In this document: positions 46,791 to 55,449 of the stretch, piece after piece | How the letters are laid out: each line of letters starts with the position of its first letter | Position numbering within the stretch: the first letter of the stretch is position 1 | DNA from: an uncultured Pelagibacteraceae bacterium | GTDB taxonomy: Bacteria; Pseudomonadota; Alphaproteobacteria; Pelagibacterales; AG-422-B15 | Length of the DNA stretch: 64,000 nucleotides | NCBI GenBank assembly: GCA_902519835.1 | Contig: CABYLU010000001.1 | Location: 59,744-123,743 of the forward strand | Direction of reading: 5' to 3' | Translations under genes and position numbers: made by a program | The notes under the pieces: model-generated | What the model was told of the DNA's origin: nothing | What the model saw: the letters and a program-made list of their open reading frames with translations, nothing else | Database searches by the model: none

Positions 46791-49199
46791 ATGGTTGAAA
46801 ATAACATTCCAGTATTACCATTAAGAGACATAGTTGTGTTTCCTCACATGGTGGTTCCATTGTTTGTTGGGAGAGACAAGTCAGTCAAGGCGCTGGAAAA
46901 AGTCATGACTGGTGATAAACGCATCATGCTCATCACTCAAAAAAGCGCTTCAGTGGATGACCCAAAAAAAGATGACCTTTTTGACTTCGGAACAATTGCA
47001 AATGTATTACAGTTATTAAAATTACCAGACGGTACAGTCAAAGTACTTGTCGAGGGTCTTCAAAGAGCTTCGATCAACATGTTTACTGATAATGAGGATT
47101 ATCTAGTATCCAACATTGATCTTATTGATGAGAACAATGATAGCTCAGATAAAAAATTAAGAGCAATATCTAAATCAATAACGGATCTTTTTGATAAATA
47201 TGTAAATTTAAATAAAAAAATTCCTCCTGAAGTACTTGGAACAATAAATGAAATTGATGATTTAGCTAAGTTGAGTGACACAATTGCATCACACTTATCA
47301 ATCAAGTTGTCAGATAAACAAGAGATATTAGAAGCAATCGACCTTACCGAGAGATTTGAAAAGATAATGAATTTTATTCAAGCAGAACTCGACGTTATGC
47401 AAGTTGAAAAAAAGATTAGAGGTCGTGTAAAAAATCAAATGGAGAAAACTCAAAGGGAATATTATCTAAATGAGCAAATGAAAGCCATCCAAAAGGAGCT
47501 TGGAGAAGGCGATGATGGTAAAGACGACATCCAGGAATATGAGGAGAAAATCGAGAACACTAAGCTCTCAAAAGAAGCAAAAGAAAAATGCTATTCAGAA
47601 ATTAAAAAGTTGAAATCAATGAGCCCAATGTCCGCTGAGTCCAGCGTTATAAGAAATTATTTAGATTGGATATTAACAATACCATGGGGTAAAAAGACAA
47701 AAGTCAAAAAAGATATCAAATTCGCTGAGAGTGTTCTCAATGAAGATCACTATGGCCTTGAAAAAGTTAAAGAGAGAATATTAGAATATTTGGCTGTTCA
47801 GCAAAGAATAAAGAAAATGAAAGGTCCAATTTTATGTTTAGTTGGAGCTCCAGGCGTAGGTAAAACTTCATTGGGTAAATCGATTGCTAGAGCTACGGGA
47901 AGAAAGTTTGTTAGAATGTCTCTAGGGGGAGTAAGAGATGAGGCAGAGATTAGAGGGCACAGAAGAACTTATATAGGATCTTTACCAGGAAAGGTTCTGC
48001 AAATGATGAAGAAAGCTGGTTCATCTAATCCATTATTTCTATTAGACGAAATTGATAAGTTAGGAGCTGATTATAGAGGAGATCCATCATCAGCCCTATT
48101 GGAAGTACTTGATCCAGAGCAAAATAACTCATTTAACGATCACTATTTGGAAGTTGATTACGACTTGTCAGATACAATGTTTATTACAACCGCTAATACA
48201 CTAAGAATGCCTCCAGCACTATTAGACAGAATGGAAATTATTAGAATTGCGGGCTACACAGAAGATGAAAAAGTAGAAATTGTAAAACAACACTTAGCTC
48301 CACAGATGCTTGAAAAGCATGGTTTAAAAAGCGGTGAGCTTATACTGGATGATAGTGCGATAACTGGATTAATAAGGTACTACACTAGGGAAGCAGGTGT
48401 GAGGAGTTTAGAAAGAGAACTTGCTAACCTCGCTCGTAAAACAGTTAAAAAAATTGTAGCAGGTGATATTGGATCACTAACAATAAACGAGGATAACCTG
48501 CATGAGTTTGCAGGTGTTAGAAAGTTTAAATATGGAGAGATTGATAATGACGACCAGGTTGGAATAGTTACAGGTCTTGCTTGGACAGAAGTTGGCGGCG
48601 ATATATTGCCAATAGAGTCGGTTATAATGCCTGGAAAAGGTCGTATGACTATTACTGGAAAATTAGGCGATGTAATGAAAGAGTCTATTCAAGCCGCAAA
48701 ATCTTATGTTCGCTCAAGATGCATTGAGTTTGGAATAAAACCAACTATTTTTCCGATACGCGATATCCATATACATGTTCCAGAAGGTGCAATTCCAAAA
48801 GATGGTCCATCTGCTGGCCTAGGAATGGTTACTTCCATAGTTTCAGTACTGACAGGTATACCTGTTAGAAAAGATATTGCTATGACAGGTGAAGTAACAC
48901 TTCGTGGAAAGGCACTTGGAATTGGCGGTTTGAAAGAAAAACTATTAGCCGCTCTCAGAGCTGGTACAAAAACTGTTATAATTCCTAAAGAAAATGAAAA
49001 GGATATGGCCGAAATTCCTGATAATGTAAAAGATGGACTGGAACTAATATTTGTTGATAATGTTGATGAGGTTTTAAAAATAGCGTTGACGAAGCCTCTT
49101 CTGCCCATTGAGTGGGATGAGGAAGATTCACCTAAATCTTCTAACGATATATCCGAAGATGATGCTGAACAAGATGTGGATAATCCTATAACTCACTGA
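46791..49199 (+). CDS. lon: ATP-dependent protease Lon
   Basis: 802 aa, standard LonA. The N-terminal substrate domain begins IPVLPLRDIVVFPHMVVPLF. The AAA+ module has Walker A GAPGVGKTS and LFLLDEIDK. The C-terminal protease domain has catalytic Ser674 in PKDGPSAG and a Lys in GIGGLKEKLLAA. It degrades misfolded and regulatory proteins. An acidic tail (about 780-800) ends the protein. Confidence 0.98.
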   Translation: MVENNIPVLPLRDIVVFPHMVVPLFVGRDKSVKALEKVMTGDKRIMLITQKSASVDDPKKDDLFDFGTIANVLQLLKLPDGTVKVLVEGLQRASINMFTDNEDYLVSNIDLIDENNDSSDKKLRAISKSITDLFDKYVNLNKKIPPEVLGTINEIDDLAKLSDTIASHLSIKLSDKQEILEAIDLTERFEKIMNFIQAELDVMQVEKKIRGRVKNQMEKTQREYYLNEQMKAIQKELGEGDDGKDDIQEYEEKIENTKLSKEAKEKCYSEIKKLKSMSPMSAESSVIRNYLDWILTIPWGKKTKVKKDIKFAESVLNEDHYGLEKVKERILEYLAVQQRIKKMKGPILCLVGAPGVGKTSLGKSIARATGRKFVRMSLGGVRDEAEIRGHRRTYIGSLPGKVLQMMKKAGSSNPLFLLDEIDKLGADYRGDPSSALLEVLDPEQNNSFNDHYLEVDYDLSDTMFITTANTLRMPPALLDRMEIIRIAGYTEDEKVEIVKQHLAPQMLEKHGLKSGELILDDSAITGLIRYYTREAGVRSLERELANLARKTVKKIVAGDIGSLTINEDNLHEFAGVRKFKYGEIDNDDQVGIVTGLAWTEVGGDILPIESVIMPGKGRMTITGKLGDVMKESIQAAKSYVRSRCIEFGIKPTIFPIRDIHIHVPEGAIPKDGPSAGLGMVTSIVSVLTGIPVRKDIAMTGEVTLRGKALGIGGLKEKLLAALRAGTKTVIIPKENEKDMAEIPDNVKDGLELIFVDNVDEVLKIALTKPLLPIEWDEEDSPKSSNDISEDDAEQDVDNPITH

Positions 49200-49337
49200 T
49201 TACATTATATTTTCTTTAATTAATATACTTAAATTTTAATTTTTAGCAGTTTTCTCGGGCTTTTTCTTGACTATATATAGTAGTTCAGGTCTCATAGTTA
49301 TATTACGAATCAAAAACTCCTAAAAAAGGGGGGGGTT

Positions 49338-49631
49338 ATGAACAAACAAGACTTAATAGCAAAAGTAGCTGATGTTACAGGTATGCAAAAATCTGATTCA
49401 GAAAAGGCAGTGAATGCAGTTTTTGACCAAATTACTGATGTTCTTAAAGCAAGAGGAGAAGTAAGATTGGTAGGCTTTGGCACATTCAAAACATCAATTA
49501 GAAAAGCATCTCAAGGTCGAAATCCACGTACCAATGAGGTCATTCAAATCCCTCAGTCAACAAGACCTAAGTTTACTGCAGGAAAAGGTTTGAAAGAAGC
49601 TGTTAATAATGCCGGCGATGGAGGAATGTAG
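49338..49631 (+). CDS. hup: DNA-binding protein HU
   Basis: 97 aa histone-like protein. MNKQDLIAKVADVTGMQKSD starts the dimerisation helices; GFGTFKTSIRKASQGRNPRT contains the arm with the DNA-intercalating Pro, and KFTAGKGLKEAV ends the fold. It compacts and bends DNA. Its ribosome site is an unusual run of eight G (49328-49335) after six A, 2 nt before ATG. A terminator follows. Confidence 0.96.
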   Translation: MNKQDLIAKVADVTGMQKSDSEKAVNAVFDQITDVLKARGEVRLVGFGTFKTSIRKASQGRNPRTNEVIQIPQSTRPKFTAGKGLKEAVNNAGDGGM

Positions 49632-49656
49632 TTCCTTAACTGCTGACTAAATTATT

Positions 49657-49700
49657 TAAAATCCGATCACTCTCATACAAAGCGTGGTCGGATTTTTTTT
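49657..49700 (+). terminator. intrinsic terminator after hup
   Basis: AATCCGATCAC (49660-49670) pairs with GTGGTCGGATT (49684-49694) to form an 11-position stem (one G-U pair) with a 13-nt loop, followed by an unbroken T run to 49700. This is the best-defined terminator in the window and closes the tig-hup group. Confidence 0.9.
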
Positions 49701-49748
49701 ATTAATATCTGTGAATATTCGTTAAAATAGATATATAACATTCTTTCC

Positions 49749-49824
49749 GGGCGATTAGCTCAGCTGGAAGAGCGTCACGTTTACACCGTGAATGTCGGGA
49801 GTTCGAACCTCTCATCGCCCACCA
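49749..49824 (+). tRNA. tRNA-Val (anticodon UAC)
   Basis: GGGCGAT (49749) pairs with ATCGCCC (49814-49820), followed by A and encoded CCA. The anticodon arm TCACG-loop-CGTGA carries TAC at 49782-49784. D-arm TAGCTCAGCTGG and T-arm GTTCGAAC are present. Confidence 0.97.
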
Positions 49825-49855
49825 TTTCTTCCCACGAGATGGAAAATTTAACTGT

Positions 49856-49933
49856 GGGGGTGTAGCTCAGTCTGGTTAGAGCGCCTGCCTGTCACGCAGG
49901 AGGTCGCGGGTTCGAGTCCCGTCACTCCCGCCA
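49856..49933 (+). tRNA. tRNA-Asp (anticodon GUC)
   Basis: GGGGGTG (49856) pairs with CACTCCC (49923-49929) with one G-U pair, followed by G and encoded CCA. The anticodon arm CCTGC-loop-GCAGG carries GTC. D-arm and GGTTCGAGTCC T-arm are intact. It lies 31 nt after tRNA-Val, probably on the same transcript. Confidence 0.97.
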
Positions 49934-49968
49934 TTGATTTTTTTAAAAGAATCCCACAGTATTAACTT

Positions 49969-50349
49969 ATGATTGAAAATTTTGAACATTTATATTTACT
50001 CATACTTCATATTTTAATGACAGCGTTATTTGGCATTTATACTTTCAGAGCACTTTTTAAGCCTGAGGGGATGGTTAAGGAGTTTAATATGGATCAGAGT
50101 AGTGTGTATATAGTTAGGGTACTTGGAACATTTTTTCGACCGAATGGGCCAGAGGGGGCATGGGTTTACTATAACTTAATCTTTATAAACTTTGTAATTC
50201 TCTCTGTTTATGACGCAGCCGTTTTTCTCAAAAAAGTTGATAATGATAAAGGTACCAAAAATTCAGTAACTGACTTGGCGGTCAATACATTTACACTTAT
50301 ATCGTCAATTATCTTAATTCTTGGATTGTCAAATAAAATTTATATTTGA
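49969..50349 (+). CDS. unrecognised small membrane protein
   Basis: 126 aa. I do not recognise the family. Hydrophobic segments lie at about 8-28, 63-87 and 103-123, with the conserved-looking patch VRVLGTFFRPNGPEGAW between the first two. There is no signal peptide cleavage site or cofactor motif. It lies 35 nt after tRNA-Asp and may be read from the tRNA promoter. Its last 10 nt overlap the 3' end of the converging gene. Confidence 0.75.
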   Translation: MIENFEHLYLLILHILMTALFGIYTFRALFKPEGMVKEFNMDQSSVYIVRVLGTFFRPNGPEGAWVYYNLIFINFVILSVYDAAVFLKKVDNDKGTKNSVTDLAVNTFTLISSIILILGLSNKIYI

Positions 50350-51215
50350 TTACCTAAAATTTGACTTCTAAGTTGAATTGATCCTTCAAGTATTCTTGTA
50401 GTAGGACGGCTAAAATAGGAATCAGCATCAAATGAATACACTCTGTTTTCTTTAAATGGATCCAGGTGATTTAATCGATCGTCATGAAATAATTGTGATG
50501 AAAAAGTCAAATTTTGCTCAAGATTATAGCCACAGCAAATTAAGGCAATCGCATATGGATCTGAATCGACTATTTCATCAGCAGACAAAATTCTTGATTG
50601 GTCACCTGTTTGTCCAATTGCTGAGTTAAAGCCAGCTAATTCAATTTGTTCTGGAACCCAATGACCAGCAGAAAAATAAGGGTCTATCCATTCTAAACAA
50701 AGAATTCGGTGATCATACTTTGTTTGACGTTTAAGTATTTCTCTTTTTTCTCGAGCTTTATCTATGTGATTTTTTGCTGAAATTATTGAATTAAGTTTAT
50801 TTCCTAGCATTATTATATCGTCACAGATGCCATCAAACGTTCTTCCAATTAAAGAAATTATTTTTGTCGATGAAGGTAAGGTGCATAAAGTTCCTTTTAA
50901 TTCAACTTCGATTTGACTACTGGATATGGAGCAGACATCGCATATACCCTGGGTAACAATGAAGTCAGGCTTTAAATCATTTAAACGTTCAGTATTTATT
51001 TGATATAGGGAATCGTAAGTTTGAAGTGTTTCACGCACTTGAAAGTCAATATCGCTCTGAGATCCATGAGGGTTAATTGATGAACTCGATAATTTTTCTA
51101 GTTTATTGACTTCAGTTGGAAAATTACATTCATGACTAACGCCGACCAAACTAGAACCTAGACCCAGTTCGAATATTATTTCACTAGCACTTGGAGTTAG
51201 GCTTACAATCCTCAT
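50340..51215 (-). CDS. cobalamin-binding-like protein (BtuF/periplasmic-binding fold) without signal peptide
   Basis: 291 aa. It begins MRIVSLTPSASEIIFELGLG, then GVSHECNFP, IVTQGICDVCS, LEWIDPYFSAGHWVPEQIELAGF and a CCGY motif. This is the subgroup of the BtuF/FecB-like binding fold annotated as cobalamin-binding proteins. There is no signal sequence, so it is probably cytoplasmic and not a classical transporter component. No B12 genes are near. It is the last gene of a five-gene minus-strand operon, 8 nt after the small membrane protein gene. Confidence 0.8.
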   Translation of the reverse strand: MRIVSLTPSASEIIFELGLGSSLVGVSHECNFPTEVNKLEKLSSSSINPHGSQSDIDFQVRETLQTYDSLYQINTERLNDLKPDFIVTQGICDVCSISSSQIEVELKGTLCTLPSSTKIISLIGRTFDGICDDIIMLGNKLNSIISAKNHIDKAREKREILKRQTKYDHRILCLEWIDPYFSAGHWVPEQIELAGFNSAIGQTGDQSRILSADEIVDSDPYAIALICCGYNLEQNLTFSSQLFHDDRLNHLDPFKENRVYSFDADSYFSRPTTRILEGSIQLRSQILGNQI

Positions 51216-51223
51216 TAGTTAAA

Positions 51224-51532
51224 TTACTCGTGCTCACCGTCTTTGCCTCTGAAAAATTTTAAGTCATAAATTTGAGGTTTTTTTTCAGCTGTGAAAAATA
51301 CGAACATTGTTATAAAAAGTGCAGCAATTAATAAAGCGTGGGCAATTGCGGTAAAACCAAACACAAAAACACTGTCAACGATATAAAGTGAAAATACACC
51401 ACTCCACATAAATGCTAGAATTTGCATGACCATATGACGAATTTTAAGATTTGTTATATTTTTTAATGGATTCACATTTGAGTCCATTATGGGTGACCAA
51501 AAACTTTTAAATATGTCTATTATCTTCTTCAT
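51224..51532 (-). CDS. unrecognised small membrane protein
   Basis: 102 aa. Two hydrophobic segments (about 33-53 and 57-81) form a hairpin, flanked by a basic N-terminal part and a charged C-terminus (KKPQIYDLKFFRGKDGEHE). No family was recognised. It is 7 nt downstream of the NQO-type gene and 8 nt upstream of the cobalamin-binding-like gene, so it is surely in the same operon. Confidence 0.75.
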   Translation of the reverse strand: MKKIIDIFKSFWSPIMDSNVNPLKNITNLKIRHMVMQILAFMWSGVFSLYIVDSVFVFGFTAIAHALLIAALFITMFVFFTAEKKPQIYDLKFFRGKDGEHE

Positions 51533-51539
51533 TCAATTC

Positions 51540-52127
51540 CTATTGAAATAGAGTCGCCGTATCTTTCACATCCTTTAGAAATTTTTTTCTAACTTTGTCA
51601 GCAACAAAGGGTACTGCAAAGTATCTTTTGTAAAGAATGCTTTTTATACCACATATGTGAAAAACACCCCTTTTCAAGCGTCTAATTGGCAAATTGAGAA
51701 AGAATGTAGTTATTGCCAATCGAGGGGAGCCATATGTGCAAAATATTATTGCTTTTTTGTTACCTAGATTACCTTGAGGGTAACCATAGTTGCCAACCAG
51801 CTGTTTAAAAGTAAATGCCCATGGAGGAGCTAAAACTTTATCGATCCAACCCTCCAGGATTGCGGGCATTCTAAAATTCCATATTGGAGCAATTAATACA
51901 ATTGTATCGCTTTGTTCTATCCTTCTTCGATGATCCAAAACATCTGGTCCAGGATTACCTCCAGCAAATACAGGATCAAATTTTTCTTTATATAAGTCAA
52001 CCATATCCACTGAATGTCCAGCTTTCTTTGCGCTTTCAATAAATGTATCTCTTATTGCGGCATTAAAAGAGTTATCGTCGTAATGACCGTATACGATAAA
52101 AAATTTTTTAAACTGTTTTTCTCTCAT
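51540..52127 (-). CDS. NAD(P)H dehydrogenase (quinone), flavodoxin-like fold
   Basis: 195 aa of the NQO/MdaB/KefF type, a two-electron FMN- or FAD-dependent quinone reductase. VYGHYDDNSFNAAIRD is the phosphate-binding start. APIWNFRMPAILEGWIDKVL and PWAFTF are the family signature that forms the flavin site. It shares 20 nt with the 3' end of the GST gene. It may detoxify quinones together with the GST, which is inference from gene order. Confidence 0.87.
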   Translation of the reverse strand: MREKQFKKFFIVYGHYDDNSFNAAIRDTFIESAKKAGHSVDMVDLYKEKFDPVFAGGNPGPDVLDHRRRIEQSDTIVLIAPIWNFRMPAILEGWIDKVLAPPWAFTFKQLVGNYGYPQGNLGNKKAIIFCTYGSPRLAITTFFLNLPIRRLKRGVFHICGIKSILYKRYFAVPFVADKVRKKFLKDVKDTATLFQ

Positions 52128-52722
52128 TTTGTATATTCCTCACTTTTATTATGGTCTGATTCTCTAGCATTTTATTGTAGAAACTTTGTATTTTTGGGTA
52201 ATTTTCAAGAAAATGATCCTCCTCTAACCAGAATAGTAATGTGAACAAGTAAAAATCAGCTGCAGACAATACATTTCCAATTACAAATTCTCCTATTTTA
52301 TCTTCAATAAAATTTAAATATCGATGCAAAATATTCTGCGATTTAGTTATTAAATCCTCTGAGTTTTTATCTGAAACGTAATGATCTGGATGATAAAAAA
52401 GTAGAATAATTGGGTAAAACGATGAAGACATAAAAGCCATGATTTGATGAAACTCATTCATTTCAGTTTCTGTACTAGGTAGCAGGTGATTTTCCCTTTT
52501 AAGCAAGTGATATACAATAGCTAAGCTCTCAATTAAAAATTTTCCATCTGGTAGTTTCACCATTGGAACTCTTCCGAGGGGATTGATTTTTAATATTTTT
52601 TCATCGCTTTTAACATTTTTTTCATCAACCTCAATAAACTCATAATCAATTGAAAGCTCATGAAAAAGATACTCAATTATATCAGAACCCGTTTCTGATC
52701 TGCCATAAATTTGGTATTTCAC
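52108..52722 (-). CDS. glutathione S-transferase family protein
   Basis: 204 aa, GTG start at 52722. The N-terminal thioredoxin-like domain has INPLGRVPMVKLPDGKFLIES with the conserved cis-Pro and the glutathione-binding Glu-Ser. The all-helical C-terminal domain follows, with IGNVLSAADFYLF including the N-capping motif. The start overlaps the SMP-30 stop by 1 nt (TAGTG on the minus strand), giving coupled translation. Confidence 0.87.
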   Translation of the reverse strand: MKYQIYGRSETGSDIIEYLFHELSIDYEFIEVDEKNVKSDEKILKINPLGRVPMVKLPDGKFLIESLAIVYHLLKRENHLLPSTETEMNEFHQIMAFMSSSFYPIILLFYHPDHYVSDKNSEDLITKSQNILHRYLNFIEDKIGEFVIGNVLSAADFYLFTLLFWLEEDHFLENYPKIQSFYNKMLENQTIIKVRNIQNERKTV

Positions 52723-53639
52723 TAGGGTGATCCGGCTTTGGCGTGATTGACACTAATAGAATAAATTTTCCCTGATTTTATTGCTTTGGCTGCATCCGGC
52801 TCTGAAGCGTCTGCAGTACATACAAACAAAGTGTTGCCGTTTGATCCGCCCAACATGCATGCATATGCTCTATTTGGAGTAGCAATCCTATCTGTTATTT
52901 TTCCACCTTCTTCATACCTAACCACTTCTGAGGTAGTTGGAGAAGCTATCCATATACCCATCTTTTCATCCAAACAAATACCATCTGGGACAGGGTAAGG
53001 TATTCCTTTACCTTCTTTTGGAGTAATTTTTAAAAAACGCATAGTTTTTGTGTAGTAATAAAATAGATTAGGCATCATATAAGCCCATACTCTCCGATTA
53101 GAAAGATCACCATCTTTATCTATATCAAATGCAGTAAGTCTTCCCGCATAGGTTTCGCCAATAATAAGTTTTTTACCGTCAGGTGTAATTACAGTTCCAT
53201 TTGGAAAGTCTAAATTTGAAGCAGCAATTGAGGCGTTTCCATCAGGATCGACCTTTATAAGAATAGTTGGCTTTATATCTTTTCCGTGATGTATTGATCC
53301 AAAATTACCGACATAGGCATTACCGTTTTTGTCGACCACCATGTCATTGCACCTAAAAGGTGTAAGTTTTGACATATCTGAATGCTCAGTAAGATTGCCA
53401 TCTTTAAACTTTAGTAGCTTTCTATCGAGCATAGAGACAATAATGAGATCACCATTTGGCAACCACCCCAGGCCAGACGGTTGATTAGGTACATCGACTA
53501 TTTTTTCGACATTTCCCACCTCATCTGCGGTCATCACAGCATGATGGTAAAAATCTGAGAACCAAAGTTTGCCATCTTTCCATCTTGGACCTTCAGAAAA
53601 GTGAAGGTTATCTGCGATTAATTTGAAATTATTATTCAT
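52722..53639 (-). CDS. SMP-30/gluconolactonase-like protein
   Basis: 305 aa six-bladed propeller of the SMP-30/lactonase family. Candidate metal ligands are Glu16 in LHFSEGPRW, Asn in CNDMVV, Asn in FPNGTVITPDG, and Asp in VPDGICLDE. Members open sugar or other lactones. It is the first gene of the operon with GST, NQO-type reductase and two further genes, with GGAAAT before ATG 53639. The real substrate is unknown. Confidence 0.87.
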   Translation of the reverse strand: MNNNFKLIADNLHFSEGPRWKDGKLWFSDFYHHAVMTADEVGNVEKIVDVPNQPSGLGWLPNGDLIIVSMLDRKLLKFKDGNLTEHSDMSKLTPFRCNDMVVDKNGNAYVGNFGSIHHGKDIKPTILIKVDPDGNASIAASNLDFPNGTVITPDGKKLIIGETYAGRLTAFDIDKDGDLSNRRVWAYMMPNLFYYYTKTMRFLKITPKEGKGIPYPVPDGICLDEKMGIWIASPTTSEVVRYEEGGKITDRIATPNRAYACMLGGSNGNTLFVCTADASEPDAAKAIKSGKIYSISVNHAKAGSP

Positions 53640-53978
53640 ATTTCCTAATTTTATTGATTATACTAATTCAAAACTATTATATGGCTATTTACCAGCAAAT
53701 TAAGTGTATACAGATACTCACTAAATTTTTTGAGAGTTTAATTGATGTTAAAAGTCACTGATCAAAGGTCAAATACTGTTGAAAAATTAGGAAATTTTAC
53801 ATTTTTTTGTATATTTTCGAATATGTTAATTTAATTTTACTCTGTTCTTTTATAAATTTAGGTAAATTTCCTTAAAAATTAATCGCTAACGGTCGGAAAC
53901 ACAATTTTTCCCATATTTTCTATTGTTTTCGAATGATTTGAATATATATTTTCGATGATACTAATACGATTCTAAAAT
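53640..53978. other. 339-nt divergent intergenic region upstream of nuoA
   Basis: No gene was found here. It is very AT-rich. It contains a loose inverted repeat (AGGAAATTTTAC near 53789 and GTAAATTTCCT at 53863-53873) and three copies of TTTTCGA[AT] (53814-53822, 53926-53934, 53949-53956). It must carry the promoters of the SMP-30 operon on one side and the nuo operon on the other. It is the only gene-free stretch over 300 nt in the window. Confidence 0.6.
53923..53950 (+). promoter_or_regulatory. candidate nuo operon promoter
   Basis: TTGTTT (53923-53928) and TATATT (53945-53950) with a 16-nt spacer form a sigma-70-like promoter. Transcription would begin about 20 nt before the nuoA start. 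AT-rich DNA gives many chance matches, so this is tentative. Confidence 0.35.
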
Positions 53979-54344
53979 ATGGACATAGCGATAGCTGATT
54001 ATTTGCCAATACTAATTTTTATGTTTGTCGCGTTAGCGATTAGCTGTCTATTTGTTTTGGCAAATTTCTTAGTTGCAGTAAACAACCCTGATCCTGAAAA
54101 GAATTCTGCCTATGAGTGCGGATTTGAGCAATTTGGAGACTCTAGAATGAAGTTTGATGTTCGTTTCTATTTAGTCACATTACTTTTTATTATTTTTGAC
54201 CTAGAAGTCGCGTTTCTATTTCCTTGGGCTGTTACATTTGGAACCTTGGGCTTATTTGGCTTTGTTTCAATGATGGTTTTCCTAGCTATACTAACAATTG
54301 GTTTCATATACGAGTGGAAAAAAGGAGCATTGGAGTGGCAATAA
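53979..54344 (+). CDS. nuoA: NADH-quinone oxidoreductase subunit A
   Basis: 121 aa, three membrane segments. The family motifs [11 protein letters not shown] and [21 protein letters not shown] are intact. It is part of the membrane arm at the quinone site of complex I and the first gene of the nuo operon. Its stop codon lies inside nuoB, which starts 10 nt earlier. Confidence 0.98.
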   Translation: MDIAIADYLPILIFMFVALAISCLFVLANFLVAVNNPDPEKNSAYECGFEQFGDSRMKFDVRFYLVTLLFIIFDLEVAFLFPWAVTFGTLGLFGFVSMMVFLAILTIGFIYEWKKGALEWQ

Positions 54345-54856
54345 ATACAAACATTGAAGAGACAAGTCCAGAACTAGAAAGACTAAAGAAGTTGTATGCT
54401 GATAAGGGGTTTGTTGTCACCAGTATCAATAACCTTATTAACTGGGCTCGAACAGGCTCTCTGCATTGGATGACATTTGGATTAGCTTGTTGTGCTGTCG
54501 AAATGATGCATGTAGGAACACCGCGCTACGACGTTGAGCGTTTTGGCGCAGCTCCAAGAGCATCACCAAGACATGCAGACGTTCTTATAGTGGCAGGTAC
54601 GTTGACAAATAAAATGGCAGCGGCATTAAGAAAAGCTTACGATCAGATGCCAGAACCTCGATATGTTATTTCCATGGGAAGTTGTGCGAATGGTGGAGGG
54701 TATTATCACTACTCATATTCTGTTGTTAGAGGTTGTGATCGAATAATACCTGTCGATGTTTACGTGCCAGGGTGTCCGCCTACAGCAGAAGGCTTGCTTT
54801 ATGGATTATTACAGTTACAGAAAAAAATAAGAAGAGAAGGCAACATCAAAAGATAA
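54335..54856 (+). CDS. nuoB: NADH-quinone oxidoreductase subunit B
   Basis: 173 aa from a GTG start at 54335, chosen because AAAGGAG (54321-54327) lies 7 nt upstream and because the upstream frame is the overlapping nuoA sequence. N2 cluster ligands are visible in [20 protein letters not shown] and [10 protein letters not shown]. It carries the last iron-sulphur centre before quinone. It overlaps nuoC by 1 nt (TAATG). Confidence 0.97.
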   Translation: MAINTNIEETSPELERLKKLYADKGFVVTSINNLINWARTGSLHWMTFGLACCAVEMMHVGTPRYDVERFGAAPRASPRHADVLIVAGTLTNKMAAALRKAYDQMPEPRYVISMGSCANGGGYYHYSYSVVRGCDRIIPVDVYVPGCPPTAEGLLYGLLQLQKKIRREGNIKR

Positions 54857-55449
54857 TGAGTGAGCAAATTGAAATGGCAAAAGCTGCCATTGAAAAAAAC
54901 TGTAAATTGAATGATATAGATGTAAATTTAGGACAGTTACAACTATCGGTTGATCCAGCGAATTTAATACTGGTTATTGATTTTGTTAAGAATGATCCAA
55001 GCTGTGAATTTAAGCAAATTACAGATATTGCTGGAGTGGATTTTCCAGAAAATGAAAAAAGATTTGAAGTTATTTATCATTTTTTGAGTTTTAGGTTCAA
55101 TTTACGGTTAAGAGTAAAAACCCAGATAAGTGAAGAGGAGTCCTTGCCCAGCATAACATCAATCTTTCCTGCAGCTAATTGGTTTGAGAGAGAAGCATTT
55201 GACATGTATGGAATAACTTTCACGGATCATCCTGATTTAAGAAGAATTTTAACTGATTACGGTTTTGAGGGATATCCTCTACGTAAAGACTTTCCATTAA
55301 CAGGTAATGTCGAAATCAGATATGACGAAATTGATAAAAAAATAGTTCACGAGCCTGTTAAGCTACAGCAAGATTTTAGAAATTTTGACATTCAAAGTCC
55401 CTGGGAAGGAACAAAGTATTTAGATAAGGAAGCAAAAGAAAGTGAGTAA
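54856..55449 (+). CDS. nuoC: NADH-quinone oxidoreductase subunit C
   Basis: 197 aa from ATG 54856, which overlaps the nuoB stop; the longer open frame is nuoB sequence in another frame. [43 protein letters not shown] is the family core. It is a peripheral-arm subunit next to NuoD. nuoC and nuoD are separate genes, unlike the fused enterobacterial form. Confidence 0.97.
   Translation: MSEQIEMAKAAIEKNCKLNDIDVNLGQLQLSVDPANLILVIDFVKNDPSCEFKQITDIAGVDFPENEKRFEVIYHFLSFRFNLRLRVKTQISEEESLPSITSIFPAANWFEREAFDMYGITFTDHPDLRRILTDYGFEGYPLRKDFPLTGNVEIRYDEIDKKIVHEPVKLQQDFRNFDIQSPWEGTKYLDKEAKESE

Noticed and set aside
48704..49108. 134-codon open frame on the minus strand within lon
   Set aside because: Antisense to the protease domain of lon, with low-complexity Ser/Phe-rich composition; a shadow frame.
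54224..54334. Longer nuoB frame starting inside nuoA
   Set aside because: The extra codons are nuoA read in another frame, and a good ribosome site precedes GTG 54335.
54772..54855. Longer nuoC frame starting inside nuoB
   Set aside because: The extra residues are nuoB sequence in another frame; the TAATG junction at 54854-54858 is the natural start.
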